A stretch of 64,000 nt of DNA from Prorocentrum cordatum. Taxonomy: Eukaryota > Sar > Dinophyceae > Prorocentrales > Prorocentraceae. Position 1 is the first letter of the stretch; each line of letters starts with the position of its first letter. A program made the position numbers and the translations under genes. The DNA is taken from contig CAUYUJ010021137.1 of the NCBI GenBank assembly GCA_963575745.1, positions 195,352 through 259,351 of the forward strand. Direction: 5' to 3'. The notes under the pieces were generated by a model. That model saw only the letters and a program-made list of their open reading frames with translations, was not told the DNA's origin and made no database searches. Below are positions 41,401-50,939 of the stretch, one piece after another.

Positions 41401-43056
41401 GGATGATGAGTGATTTGGGTTACCATGTCAGATGATGAGTGATGTTTGGTCACCATCTGCAGATGGGGAGTGAAGGCACCCCCTCAAGAGCTCAGGTAAA
41501 GATTTCATATCATAATATATGTTGCTCGGTGCGCAGACCTCAGGTAAAGATTTGTTTATCCGTTGCTCAGTGCGTGGATTTCTTATATCTTAGTATCTGT
41601 TGCTCGGTGTATTGAATCCCACCAGCCCTCTGGGCGTCGGTGGTTTAACGAGTTTCCTCTTCCACCCCTCCCTCTTCCCCTTCGGGGAGGGGTTTACCCC
41701 TCCCCCTACCCCCTCCCCACTGACCTGGACAGGGGGTTCCGCGGCGCGTTGGAGCGCCCAAGATGGCCCAAGACGGCTCCAAGAGGGCCTCAGGGAGCCC
41801 AAGATACCCTCCAAGATGGCTCAAGATAGCGCAAGATGCCTCAAGATGGTCCCCATGATGTTCCAAGACGTTCCAAGAACTCTCCAAGACGGTTCCAAGT
41901 GCCCACAAGAGCATCATTAGGATGCATCCAATAGGCCAAAATGCTTTACAACCCTAGGGAAAATCATTGCTTTTGGTGTTCTCACTTTTTCGCTTGCGAT
42001 GCACATCCGAGGCGTCAAGATGGCTCCAAGAAGGCTCAAGATAGCTCCAAGAAGGGCCCAAGAAAGCCCCATGACGGCGCCAAGAGCGCCGAAGAGCGCT
42101 CCAAGAGCGGTCCCAGAGCGGTACAGGAGACGATTTTTGGAGTTCCTGGGGGGGGGGCTCTAATTAAGGAACCCTACTTCCTTGACCGATGCCCTCCAAG
42201 ATTGCCCCAAGAGCGCCCCAGCAGGGCCTTCAAGGGCGCCCAGACGGGTCCAAGAGGAGCCCCACCAGTCCTCTGGGCGTCGGTGGTTTAGAGCGTTTCC
42301 TCTTCCACCCCTCCTTCTTCCCCTTCGGGGAGGGGTTTACCCCTCCCCCTACCCCCTCCGCACTGACCTGGACAGGGGGGGCCGCGATCGGTCAGAGCGT
42401 CCAAGATCGACCCCTGGGAGGGCTAAAATTCGACACCCCTCACGAGGATCGTGGCTCCTGAGGGGGGGGCTGAAATTTAGGAACCCCCCTTCGTTGATCG
42501 ATCTCCTCCAAGATGGCTCCGAGAGACGTCTTGGACCCCCTCTTGGGCCCTGCGCGCGGGCGGGCGGAGCGCCGCCCGCCCGCCCGCAAGGCCCAAGAGC
42601 CCACCAAAACGTTCGAAGACACTTCCAATACGCCACCAGGGAGGAGGAAGAGGCAGAGGAGGAGGAGGAGGAGGAGGAGGAGGAGGAGGAGGAGGAGGAG
42701 GAGGAGGAGGAGAGGGAGGAGGAGTAGAGGAGGAGGAGGAGGAGAAGGTGGAGGAGAAGGAGGAAGAGGGGAGGAGAACAGCTGCCGATCATCGGCGCTC
42801 TTCGTTCGAGTGCCTGGTGTAGGATGGGCTGGTGGGGATACGCGAAGCGTCAAGAATTTTTATATTGATATCTGTTGTTTGATACACGGACGGTAGTTTG
42901 ACCGTTCGAGCAGAGTGCATTGATTTCTTTTACTTGATATATGTTGCTTGTTGCACGGACGATAGTTTGATCGTTCGAGCCAATAATATTATTCAATATT
43001 CTGGAGGCTTGCTGCAGAATTTGCCAAGGCATTATTAACAACGTTTCCTTTTCCTG
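41401..43056 (+). other. Non-coding 3' region of the Copia element
   Basis: A purine-rich GATGGGGAGTGAAGG (about 41463-41477) follows two GATGATGAGTGAT copies and looks like a polypurine tract, but it is 1.6 kb from the 3' LTR; the LTR itself is preceded by a pyrimidine-rich TTTCCTTTTCC. A ~125-bp segment with CCCTCTGGGCGTCGGTGG and CCCCTTCGGGGAGGGG is directly repeated at 41618-41745 and 42263-42390. TGTTGCT(C/T)GGTG-type repeats occur at both ends (41515-41610 and 42860-42990). A (GGA)n tract is at 42640-42770. The block may be acquired host sequence. Confidence 0.6.
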
Positions 43057-43313
43057 TGTGAAAGTTACATTAGCAAGGATGTGAGTTATAGGATGATGTT
43101 TAGAAGAGTCTATGTTATTGCTCTCATTCGCTCATGCTTTCATTCTCTTGTTCACTATTGCCATTTGTGGCTTGGACCCGCCCAGCTGTGGCGGGAGGGT
43201 GGACGCATTCTACGACTGACTAGCTTGCCATCGGAATAAGAACAGATCACACTCTATCTATTTCTGCTTGCATCAAGGAGTTGTGGGTGGAGAGGTTTGG
43301 ATCATTATTTACA
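43057..43313 (+). repeat. 3' LTR
   Basis: Partner of 32714-32970, same length, about 11 differences by eye (roughly 96 percent identity). Followed by CCAG, the target duplication. Confidence 0.95.
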
Positions 43314-43395
43314 CCAGACCCCCCAGGCCCTCCAAGATAGCCTGGAAGAGACCCCCCCGAAATGAGATCCCCCTCCCTTTATTACGAAATCTGGA
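43314..43395 (+). mobile_element. MITE M, right half
   Basis: Runs from CCAGACCCCCCAGG to TACGAAATCTGGA, followed by GTAC (43396-43399), the same four bases that precede the left half at 32613-32616. Repeat X resumes immediately after. Confidence 0.9.
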
Positions 43396-43662
43396 GTACC
43401 CATGGGAAGGTTGCCCATCCTCACTATGCGGGTTGACTGTGCCGCTGGCTTGGCGGCGCGCAGAGGGGGGAGGGGGAGGGGGGAAGGCCTCTTGGCAGCA
43501 CCCTGCTTCTGATAGGAGCCTTGCCCCCTCCCCCTCCCCCCCCCTCTGCGCGTGGTTGACTGGTGGCCCAAGACGCCCTCATAGGTTGCCCGGAGACGGA
43601 GGAGGAGGAGCAGCACGACGACCACAGGCGTAGGGCCGCGTCCCCTGGAGACCCGCGCGCCC

Positions 43663-43711
<49 letters not shown>
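43663..43711. repeat. (CAG)n microsatellite
   Basis: About 16 uninterrupted CAG/GCA triplets in GC-rich non-coding sequence. It sits 40 bp from the intact MITE M. Confidence 0.95.
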
Positions 43712-43714
<3 letters not shown>

Positions 43715-43748
43715 GCTGCGGCACTCGGCGCGCGGGAGGCCTGACTAC

Positions 43749-43926
43749 TCCAGATTTTGTAATAAAGGGAGGGGGGTCTCATTTCGGGGGGGAGTCTCTT
43801 CCAGGCTATCTTGGAGGGCCTGGGGGGGTCTGGGGACGATGTTTTGGAGGGTTCTCCCACGGGGGAGGTCTGAAATGGCTTGTCTTGGAGGATCCAGACC
43901 CCCTCCCTTTTATTACGAACTCTGGA
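43749..43926 (-). mobile_element. MITE M, intact copy
   Basis: 178 bp. Terminal inverted repeats TCCAGATTTTGTAATAAAGG and, reversed, TCCAGAGTTCGTAATAAAAG. Flanked by CTAC (43745-43748 and 43927-43930), a 4-bp target duplication. Its reverse complement contains both halves of the split copy joined without the Copia element. No coding capacity. Confidence 0.9.
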
Positions 43927-44105
43927 CTACGGTCATCGTACTGTGCCGCGAGGCTGTCGGAGGAACGGAGGGGCTTTTCTGGCAACGGCGGGCCACGGCC
44001 ACGGGTAGGCTCCCCGGGCTGGATCCGAGGAGCGGCCCGAACACCGGAGCCCTTCCCTGAGCCCGAAGTGGTGCTCGATTCAGCGTCTTGGCTGTAGAAG
44101 GGAAC

Positions 44106-44139
44106 TCCAGGAGGAGGAGGAGGAGGAGGAGGAGGAGGA
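44106..44139 (-). repeat. (CTC)n tract at 3' side of LINE-1
   Basis: GGA repeats on the plus strand, so CTC in the sense of LINE-1. It lies about 130 bp past the LINE-1 stop codon and is the likely 3' boundary. Confidence 0.8.
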
Positions 44140-44270
44140 GTGGAGTGGAGCAATCGGACGTAGTCCGTTCGGAACCCAGGGCAGCCAGGGGGGCCATCCA
44201 GTTTTTCTCGGGGGGCCGTGGGGGGCGACATCCCACGGCCCACCGCGACAGGCCCCCCTGGCCTCGCAAT

Positions 44271-47200
44271 TTACTCGGTGGCAGCACCCGCCGCGAAGGA
44301 ACCGATCGCGGCTTCGGCTGCCGAAACGTGCAAAGCTTCTAGCACTGCCTTGCTGGGACCCGCTCTGGACGGGTGGAGGCCTCGCCTGATCCTGCTGAGA
44401 TTCTCGAGGCCTTTGCCAGTGGGTCCCAGGGCCCTGCGCTCTCCCACTTGGAGGGAGAGAGGGCACGGCAAAAAAAGGCTTTTAACCTGGTGCGTGGCCG
44501 TATGGCCGCACTTCACACAAAAGAACAACTGCCACTTGGGGATGGTGGCCAAAAAGTGGGAGGGGTGGATCAACTTGCCACTGATCACACGGGGACCCCT
44601 CGACCACAGCACCTCTCCACACGCAGCGAACTCGGGAAGGGGGCAGGGCGGCACACACTCAGTGGCGGCAGCTGGAATAACATGGCACGCGTCAACGATG
44701 ATGAGGCATGCAGGGCATCTCCATTTGTCTGCACACCGCTCGAATTTGTGTTGAGAAGCCGCGATCGCGGTCTGCAACTGAGAGCGAGGGGCTGCAACCT
44801 GGGTGGGTAACCTTTCTGGCCACTGACCTCGAGGCTCAGAATTCTTGCCTAAGGAACGTAAGATCAGTCGGGCCCTCTGTCGGACGATGGCAGCAATAGC
44901 GTCATATTCATCAGTCCTGGGGACAGGCGGGAGGGCAAGGGTGGCCGACTTGTGGGCCGCGCTTCCCGCGAGCTCATCGGCATGCTGGTTGCCGAGAGCC
45001 ATAAATTTTTGGAAACCATTCAAAGTGAGGGGATCGGCGCGAGATGGGGTCCAGAGCACCGAGACCGAAGAGCAGCCGCCAGATCGATCCTGCACGAGGT
45101 GCCGAATTCTCAGCCAGAGATCCCCATTCTTATTCTTGCCTCTGAGGCTGCCAGGTCGGAGACATCTGCCATTCTGCCAGCCGCGCTGTAGGGCTAGGTG
45201 ATCAGTAACAAACGTGAAATCCTGCTGGCACGTCTCGAGAGCCAGGCAAAACGCATGCAATTCGCCTCTTGGGACTGTCTGGCGGGGGCCTGGGAGGGGG
45301 GCGAGGAGGCCAGCATGGAGGGCCCAGGAGGCCGAGGGAGGGCCCCAACGGAGGGCCGCGAGGCCAGAACCAACACGTCTTCGCCTGACGTCGTCGGAAA
45401 AGGCGCCGCCAGATCCGTCGCCAAAAAGAAACAACTCGCCCTCGGCGTTACGAGCTCCTTCCCACGACGGCATCCCATCCCGCACCGCACCAACAAACTC
45501 CCACCCGTCCCTCCCAGTCAATGGCTCGAACGCGGGCGTAGTGAGAGCGACGGAGGGAATGCCACGGAGCCACAGGGCAGGGTCAGCTTCGGCCCCCGCC
45601 ACGGCTCGCGGTAGTAGCTTGTCACTGGCCTCAAACTCGGGTCCTACATTCGCCTCGCACTGCCACATACGGTGAATCAGTGTTTCAGGAACTCCTGCGC
45701 TGCATCGGTCGCAGTTCCTGTCGATCTGGTAGCCCGAGTTGTGGAGGCGGTCTCTGGTCCATTGTCCTCCACTGATGACGGTGTTGTTGAGGGCCCAGTC
45801 GCTGAAATCACCGTTTGCGAGGAACCTCCTTTGTTCGATGCGGATAGTGACCAAGTCCGCTCCTCCAGCCAGCGTGTCGCCATGGTCATGGGTAGCGGCC
45901 TGAGTCCAGAGGAGCCTGTGCAAATCCTCGCTGAGGTCCTGCAATACTGTGTGGATGTCGGCGTCGGGGAGGTCGGGGTCGTGGGCAGAGGGGAGGTTCC
46001 ACTCCTCAATGTAGCCGTCCTTTGTGCGTCTCCACGTGGTGGCTGAGGTCGGCTCCCAGCTGGCCTCCAGCAGTGTCGCGATGGCCGCGCCAGTGGGCCC
46101 CTTGACCCTGCACCAGAGCTTGGGGCCTGCGGCTAGTAAGGTGGTCTTGATCCTTGGCCGTGCTCTGATGATCCTGGCGCGCGTGCTCGGGTGGCGTATC
46201 CAGTGCTGGAGCCAAGCCTCGATGAACTCGATCCTTAGGGAAACTCCTGGGTCCATGCCGCCGAAGGTGGCGCCGAGGAGGGAGGTGAGGCATCGGCCCG
46301 CTGCCGCCCCCGTGGCCGCGATGGCGGCCTGACGGCGCCATCGTAGTAGGGCGTGTCGAGCAAGGCCGTGCACTTGATGACCGAAGACTCCTTCGGGGAG
46401 AGCGCCAGTACGCCACAGTCCTGCTGAGATTCGAGCCTGCTGTGCAGTGCTCCGTAGTCGGTGTATCTTGCGAAACCTAGCTGCGGCTGAGCTCTGTCGC
46501 TTCCTGGCTTTTGCTTGTATTCGTCGGGTAGCCGCGGCCGCGTCGCCACCGAGGTCGACGGCCGTGGCGGTCGCTGTGACAGGGATGCCGTACTGCCGCA
46601 ACTTCTTGGCTAGCGATTTGCGGACCTTGGGGGTGGAGCCGATGAGGACCGTCTTGTCAGAGATGGGCAGCTCGAACTCCTTTAAACCGTCGCAGAGCGT
46701 CTTGGCGGCGCGGGGGAGGTGCTTCTGAAGTGTGCGTAGGACCCCTTCGACTCGAAGGACGGTGTCGTCTACGAAGGTCCACATCTGGGCTAGCTCAGCC
46801 TGAGCTTGGGCTTGCCGTAGAATAGGAAGTAATATGAGTCGCGCCAAGGTCGTGCCATGGGGGGAGCCTGCGATGATGCCTTTGGAGGCGAAGATAGGCA
46901 TACTCACCCATTGACGGCTGCGCAAGAATCTGGGTGCGAGGTATAGCTGTACTTCCAGAAGTAGAACGATGGGTGGGAAGCCGCAGTTGAGGCCGACCAT
47001 GATGAGGTTGGCGAGCTTGATATTGTCGTAGAACTTCTGGATGTCCAATAGCAATGTGGCTGACTGTATGCCAAGTGCTGAGGCTGTCTCGTCTAACAAA
47101 GCCCTGTGCAGGGCGGCCTGGAGAGCTGAGGAGCCTTTGATGGCTGTAGTCCAAAAGTCATCCAGTCCTTGGGTCCAGGAAGTAGATGCTGTCGATCTGA

Positions 47201-49631
47201 TGCGAGACCAGAGTCTGGCCATGTGAGGTAGCATGCCGAGGACCCTGTCGCCTCCAGACTTCTTGGCTGCTAGGGCTGCAATAGTGCCTGAGATTTGCAG
47301 TGGCCAAATGCCTGCCTGCTCTACTGCGTTGAGGATATCCGCATAGGCTTCGACTGCTGGTTCTGGTAGTCGATGGAGGTCGCGAGGTCCAAGTGCGTCC
47401 ACTCCATGAGCTTTACTAGGTGGCATGCGGCCGTGAAAGCGATGTACGATCTCGGCTGTGATGGGCTCGAGCGGTTGGTGTGCGGCTGCTGCCTTGGCCT
47501 TTGAAAGCGCCTGTAGGATGTCGTCAGGGGTCTCTGTGGCCTGCCATACTTGTTGCCATTGCTGCTTCTTGCTGTCCATGATAACGGTGGGACCGGCGAT
47601 GGCCAGGTTGGTCGTGTAGGCCTCGATGTGACGCACGGGCGCTGGCTTGACATGGGCGTGTAGTACCCCAGGGCGGTGTTTCCATTGCTTGGCGAGCCAG
47701 GCGCCGTAGGCCCTCTTGGACTTAGCGAGGGCGGCGGAAAGCGCTCTGGAGGCCCAAGTAGCAGTAATGGTGACCAAGTCGTCGGTGTCCTCGTTGTCCA
47801 AGTGCGGGGCCCAGACGAGTGCAAACCAGCGGAAGATGGTGTCCTCGTCCTTCTCGAACTGGAGGTCGTGAAAGTGAGCGCTGAAGTGGTCCGCGCGCTG
47901 CTGGATGATGGAGGCCTGCTGCTGCATGAGCGCTGTGTGCTTGGGCTTGTCGTGAAGTGCAGCGTAGCGCTTGATGAGGGTGAGCCTGATTGCCCACCAT
48001 TCTGACTGAGGGTCGTGTACGTGAACGCGTCCTGGGGCGGCGGCCGTCTTCTTCCAGGACAATTGGTAGCCTTGGGCACGGCCTGTGAAGGCTGCGGCTT
48101 CCTTGGGGTCGATCTGGTGGTGGCTGATCATGGTGTTCTCGAGCGCCGTGACCCATTTGGCGTACTTGAGGTTGAGGTCGTCGGCGTCGTGCGCCCAGTG
48201 AGTGTACACGAAGTGCGCGTGGGGCTGCTTACAACGTGTGGGTACTGCTTGCTGCCATTGCTCCTCCCAGAGGTCGGTCGGGATAGCGTAAGGGATAGTC
48301 TCCTGTGCTGCGGGCTCGTCTTGAGGCTGGAGTTGTGCTGCTGCTTGTTGGAGTTCAGGAGGTAGTTCGCGTAGGCGTGCTGCTCGAGCTTCTGCTGTTT
48401 TGCGTCTCTTGATGGCGGACTTGCTGTTGGGGTCAGGTGGGATCCTGGGTCTGTCCACTGTGGGGAATGCTCTGGGGGTATGGATCGACTGATACCACCA
48501 GGGGTCTGCACTGCCTGCTCGAACCTCAAGGCCCACGTGGGTGGCCCAGGGGACGGTGGGGCACTGGCGAATGGAGATCGTGTGCTCGATGCCAGTCTTG
48601 ACCAATGCGAAGTCGAGCGTGAGTCCCTGGCCTTTGTCGCACGTGGCAGATCCAGGCGCTCGCACGATGGTAGCATTCCATTTGGCGGGCCACTCTGTCG
48701 CTGCGAGCTGCTCAGGAGTCATATTCCAATCGGCCAGGATGATCCAAGGGTCAGTGAGCATAGTAACGAAGGCCCCCAGCGAGAGTAGCTTATCGTGCAC
48801 TGCACCCTCGATCTGCCTGTGGGGTTCCAGGTATGCTGCAATAACGACCAGGTTGCCCGAGCGTCTGTGCCATACCATGGGCGTGAAGCCTCGGAACGGG
48901 TCGGGCCTGCGCTGGGAGATGGCCAGGTCGCGGAGGTGGTTGAAGGTTGTGGCCTGGACGTGGTACCTGGAGAAGATAATCTCGCCGCCCGTGTTGCCTC
49001 CGTCGGATCTGCTGGTCGGCGTGGCTGTAGTCGATGATATCCTCCAACCATCTGCTGCTAGCTTGTCGTAGATGAGAGGGGCCTTACCGTGCGAGATGTG
49101 TGTTTCAACCAATGCCACCATCTGATATTGTTTGCCTGGTCCTGCCAACCATTTCTCCGACCGTGGCCCCCACTGGGTAATGTTGGAGAAGAAAAGAGAG
49201 TGATCTGACGGCGTGGGGTCGGGTCTCGCGCTGCTGGGCTTCCATGGGCCTTCCACAGCGGTCGAGTCGATGGCTTCTGCCATCTCATCGCCCCCTACCA
49301 AGGACTGCGTCTTGGGCGGGGCGGCATCAGGGTGTGCCATTGGCACCTGATCCCCTGGCGCCTGTACCAACTGCTTGTCGACAGCTTGGGCCGTCTCATC
49401 ACTCCCTACCGAGGACAGCGTCTCGGGCGGAGCGGCATCAGGGTCGGCACGCGCGGCACGCTGCGGCTGCCCTGGGTCCCATAATACTGCGTCGACGGAC
49501 TGCGCCGCCTCATCGCCCCCAGCCGAGGACAGCGTCTCGGGCGGGGCGGTAGCAAACTGAACTGTGGCTGCGAAATCGATGTGGGCGTCCAACTCGGCCA
49601 GCTCGTCGAACGGGTCGAGGACTGCGTCCAT
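44271..49631 (-). CDS. LINE-1 ORF2: endonuclease, reverse transcriptase, RNase H (intact)
   Basis: A 1786-codon frame from ATG at 49631 (MDAVLDPFDELAELD) to TAA at 44271-44273. The frame is open to 50561, but those 310 codons are Arg/Ser/Pro-rich and overlap ORF1 in another frame, so they are rejected. Residues ~27-140 hold three ~38-residue repeats (APPETLSSAGGDEAAQSVD type). The endonuclease spans ~148-370 (MVALVETHIS, WIILADWNMT). RT is ~640-1010 with LLLDIQKFYDN, IAGSPHGTTL and FVDDTVLRV. RNase H is ~1395-1550 with FGDGSGG, RGELHAF, FVTDHLAL and NQHADELAG. C-terminal Cys pairs (WRCPAC, FFCVKCGH) could bind zinc. No stop or shift interrupts it, in contrast to most of this window, so this copy may be recently active. 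Confidence 0.9.
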   Translation of the reverse strand: MDAVLDPFDELAELDAHIDFAATVQFATAPPETLSSAGGDEAAQSVDAVLWDPGQPQRAARADPDAAPPETLSSVGSDETAQAVDKQLVQAPGDQVPMAHPDAAPPKTQSLVGGDEMAEAIDSTAVEGPWKPSSARPDPTPSDHSLFFSNITQWGPRSEKWLAGPGKQYQMVALVETHISHGKAPLIYDKLAADGWRISSTTATPTSRSDGGNTGGEIIFSRYHVQATTFNHLRDLAISQRRPDPFRGFTPMVWHRRSGNLVVIAAYLEPHRQIEGAVHDKLLSLGAFVTMLTDPWIILADWNMTPEQLAATEWPAKWNATIVRAPGSATCDKGQGLTLDFALVKTGIEHTISIRQCPTVPWATHVGLEVRAGSADPWWYQSIHTPRAFPTVDRPRIPPDPNSKSAIKRRKTAEARAARLRELPPELQQAAAQLQPQDEPAAQETIPYAIPTDLWEEQWQQAVPTRCKQPHAHFVYTHWAHDADDLNLKYAKWVTALENTMISHHQIDPKEAAAFTGRAQGYQLSWKKTAAAPGRVHVHDPQSEWWAIRLTLIKRYAALHDKPKHTALMQQQASIIQQRADHFSAHFHDLQFEKDEDTIFRWFALVWAPHLDNEDTDDLVTITATWASRALSAALAKSKRAYGAWLAKQWKHRPGVLHAHVKPAPVRHIEAYTTNLAIAGPTVIMDSKKQQWQQVWQATETPDDILQALSKAKAAAAHQPLEPITAEIVHRFHGRMPPSKAHGVDALGPRDLHRLPEPAVEAYADILNAVEQAGIWPLQISGTIAALAAKKSGGDRVLGMLPHMARLWSRIRSTASTSWTQGLDDFWTTAIKGSSALQAALHRALLDETASALGIQSATLLLDIQKFYDNIKLANLIMVGLNCGFPPIVLLLEVQLYLAPRFLRSRQWVSMPIFASKGIIAGSPHGTTLARLILLPILRQAQAQAELAQMWTFVDDTVLRVEGVLRTLQKHLPRAAKTLCDGLKEFELPISDKTVLIGSTPKVRKSLAKKLRQYGIPVTATATAVDLGGDAAAATRRIQAKARKRQSSAAARFRKIHRLRSTAQQARISAGLWRTGALPEGVFGHQVHGLARHALLRWRRQAAIAATGAAAGRCLTSLLGATFGGMDPGVSLRIEFIEAWLQHWIRHPSTRARIIRARPRIKTTLLAAGPKLWCRVKGPTGAAIATLLEASWEPTSATTWRRTKDGYIEEWNLPSAHDPDLPDADIHTVLQDLSEDLHRLLWTQAATHDHGDTLAGGADLVTIRIEQRRFLANGDFSDWALNNTVISGGQWTRDRLHNSGYQIDRNCDRCSAGVPETLIHRMWQCEANVGPEFEASDKLLPRAVAGAEADPALWLRGIPSVALTTPAFEPLTGRDGWEFVGAVRDGMPSWEGARNAEGELFLFGDGSGGAFSDDVRRRRVGSGLAALRWGPPSASWALHAGLLAPLPGPRQTVPRGELHAFCLALETCQQDFTFVTDHLALQRGWQNGRCLRPGSLRGKNKNGDLWLRIRHLVQDRSGGCSSVSVLWTPSRADPLTLNGFQKFMALGNQHADELAGSAAHKSATLALPPVPRTDEYDAIAAIVRQRARLILRSLGKNSEPRGQWPERLPTQVAAPRSQLQTAIAASQHKFERCADKWRCPACLIIVDACHVIPAAATECVPPCPLPEFAACGEVLWSRGPRVISGKLIHPSHFLATIPKWQLFFCVKCGHTATHQVKSLFLPCPLSLQVGERRALGPTGKGLENLSRIRRGLHPSRAGPSKAVLEALHVSAAEAAIGSFAAGAATE

Positions 49632-49722
49632 CGTGTTGATGATCGGTGGGTTGTCATATTTCTTGGTCTCTGACGGTAGGCGTCCCGTCTCACCATACCG
49701 TCCAGGGTCGGGTAGTAGTCGG

Positions 49723-50559
49723 CTAAAGAGGCTGCTGCGCTCCAGTCGCGGCAGCCGCGGTGGGCTTGCGCATCTGGCTGAGCATCTTCTGTGCCTTGTC
49801 TTCGAGGTCGGGGTCCTCGTTGATCGCTGGTACAGGCTGTGCAGCGACGCTGTCGTCAGAAGTAGCGCCAGCAGCAGGTGCGGGAGGCTCGTCGCCTGGT
49901 GCCGCTGTCGATGAGGCCGCAGAGCCATCAACGTCCGCTGCGGCTGCCGTTGGGGGTTCGCCTGCTGCCGCCGAGGCGGCGGGCGGAGATCCACCTCCCT
50001 CTCGGGCGTGACCGTCCTCGTCGGCCCGCTGACGCTTGGCGGCGAAGCGAGTGCGCATGGTGCTGGCCTCTGTGCGGAGCTGGCTGATGCGGCTGGCGGT
50101 GTTGCCGAAGAGCTCGGTGACCTTGGCCTTGAGCTCAGTGGCGAAGCGCTGCTGAAGGGATTCCCATGCCTGGCGATCGCTGTCGTCGATGTCGAGGCCT
50201 TGGAGATCGAACGCCGAACCCGCTTCGATGGATATGTCACCGTCCTCGGGCAGGCTGGTGAGGTTGAACGTCGGGTTCTGCTGCGACGTGGGAGTAGCCG
50301 TGCCGCCCTTGCGAGCGACTTGAAGGGCATCGAGAGCGGCCTGGGCCTCGGCCTGGGCTTCTGCCAACTTGTAGGCGGCCTCCTCCGACGCCGCCTTGCG
50401 CTCGGTGTACCAGCTGAGCGCCTTTTGCTCACTCTCGAGCAGCCTCTCGAGGTTGTTCTTGCAGCGGCGTTCCGTGGCCTGGGCGCGGCCCAAAAACCCG
50501 AGGGGGCACAACATCTCTGCTGGGGACCACCCATGCTCCGCTCGTGAGGAGGCACGCAC
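49723..50559 (-). CDS. LINE-1 ORF1: coiled-coil protein
   Basis: Lies upstream of ORF2 in another frame, with a 91-bp gap to the ORF2 ATG. The frame opens at GTG 50559; an internal Met (MLCPLGFLGRAQ) is a better start. NNLERLLESEQKALSWYTER and EEAAYKLAEAQAEAQAALDA are heptad-rich and predict a coiled coil, as LINE ORF1 proteins need for trimerisation and RNA binding. A helical middle (RQAWESLQQRFATELKAKVT) and an Ala/Pro-rich acidic tail follow. No zinc knuckle is present, so RNA binding would rest on basic helices. Balanced composition here, against the biased overlapping frame, is why this frame is preferred. Confidence 0.65.
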   Translation of the reverse strand: MRASSRAEHGWSPAEMLCPLGFLGRAQATERRCKNNLERLLESEQKALSWYTERKAASEEAAYKLAEAQAEAQAALDALQVARKGGTATPTSQQNPTFNLTSLPEDGDISIEAGSAFDLQGLDIDDSDRQAWESLQQRFATELKAKVTELFGNTASRISQLRTEASTMRTRFAAKRQRADEDGHAREGGGSPPAASAAAGEPPTAAAADVDGSAASSTAAPGDEPPAPAAGATSDDSVAAQPVPAINEDPDLEDKAQKMLSQMRKPTAAAATGAQQPL

Positions 50560-50655
50560 ACGGGTACCCTTGATGTTACGGGGTCGATGTAAGAGCCAGC
50601 CCTTGGAAATCAGACCCGTCGCCCAGAAAAAGTGGGTAGGAGCACGAAGTAGAGG

Positions 50656-50819
50656 AAGGCTTGAAAGTCGGCGAGACTGGGAGGGAGGTCAAATGCCAAT
50701 CGGCCCTTGAAGGACAAGGCGCTTCTCATCGATCGTGAAGGCTTGAAAGTCGGCGAGACTGGAAGGGAGGTAAAATGCCAATCGGCCCTTGAAGGACAAG
50801 GCGCTTCTCATCGACCGTG
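50656..50819. repeat. 82-bp direct tandem repeat upstream of LINE-1
   Basis: 50656-50737 and 50738-50819 are the same 82-bp unit (AAGGCTTGAAAGTCGGCGAG...) with three to four differences. It lies in the 5' UTR/promoter position of LINE-1, where monomer repeats drive transcription in some LINEs. Confidence 0.9.
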
Positions 50820-50939
50820 CCCTAGGAATCCAGAACGACCTGCCTTCGTTGAGCGCGGGTCGAGAACAATGGCCAATGGTGCAGAGGCGGGCGAGGGGTG
50901 GCCCTGCGAGAGAGGAGGGAGGAGAAAGGCGAGAAGATA

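Larger units (their letters stand above)
32714..43313 (+). mobile_element. Copia-type LTR retrotransposon, 10.6 kb, degenerate
   Basis: The LTRs 32714-32970 and 43057-43313 are each 257 bp and start TGTGAAAG and end TTTACA. They differ at about 11 positions by eye, so the insertion is not recent. A 4-bp duplication CCAG flanks it (32710-32713 and 43314-43317). The internal order is gag, protease, methyltransferase-like domain, integrase, RT, RNase H. Integrase before RT defines Copia. The pol frame is broken by at least two shifts (near 36350 and 39610) and by in-frame stops at 35425, 36653, 39017 and 39916, so this copy is non-autonomous. 1.65 kb of non-coding sequence separates the last ORF from the 3' LTR. 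Confidence 0.95.

Noticed and set aside
43579-43860. Poly-Ala/Cys minus-strand frame
   Set aside because: Encoded by the (CAG)n microsatellite and by MITE M.
49632-50561. First 310 codons of the long minus-strand frame as part of LINE-1 ORF2
   Set aside because: Arg/Ser/Pro-rich composition. The same DNA in another frame encodes a balanced coiled-coil protein (ORF1). ORF2 more plausibly starts at ATG 49631.
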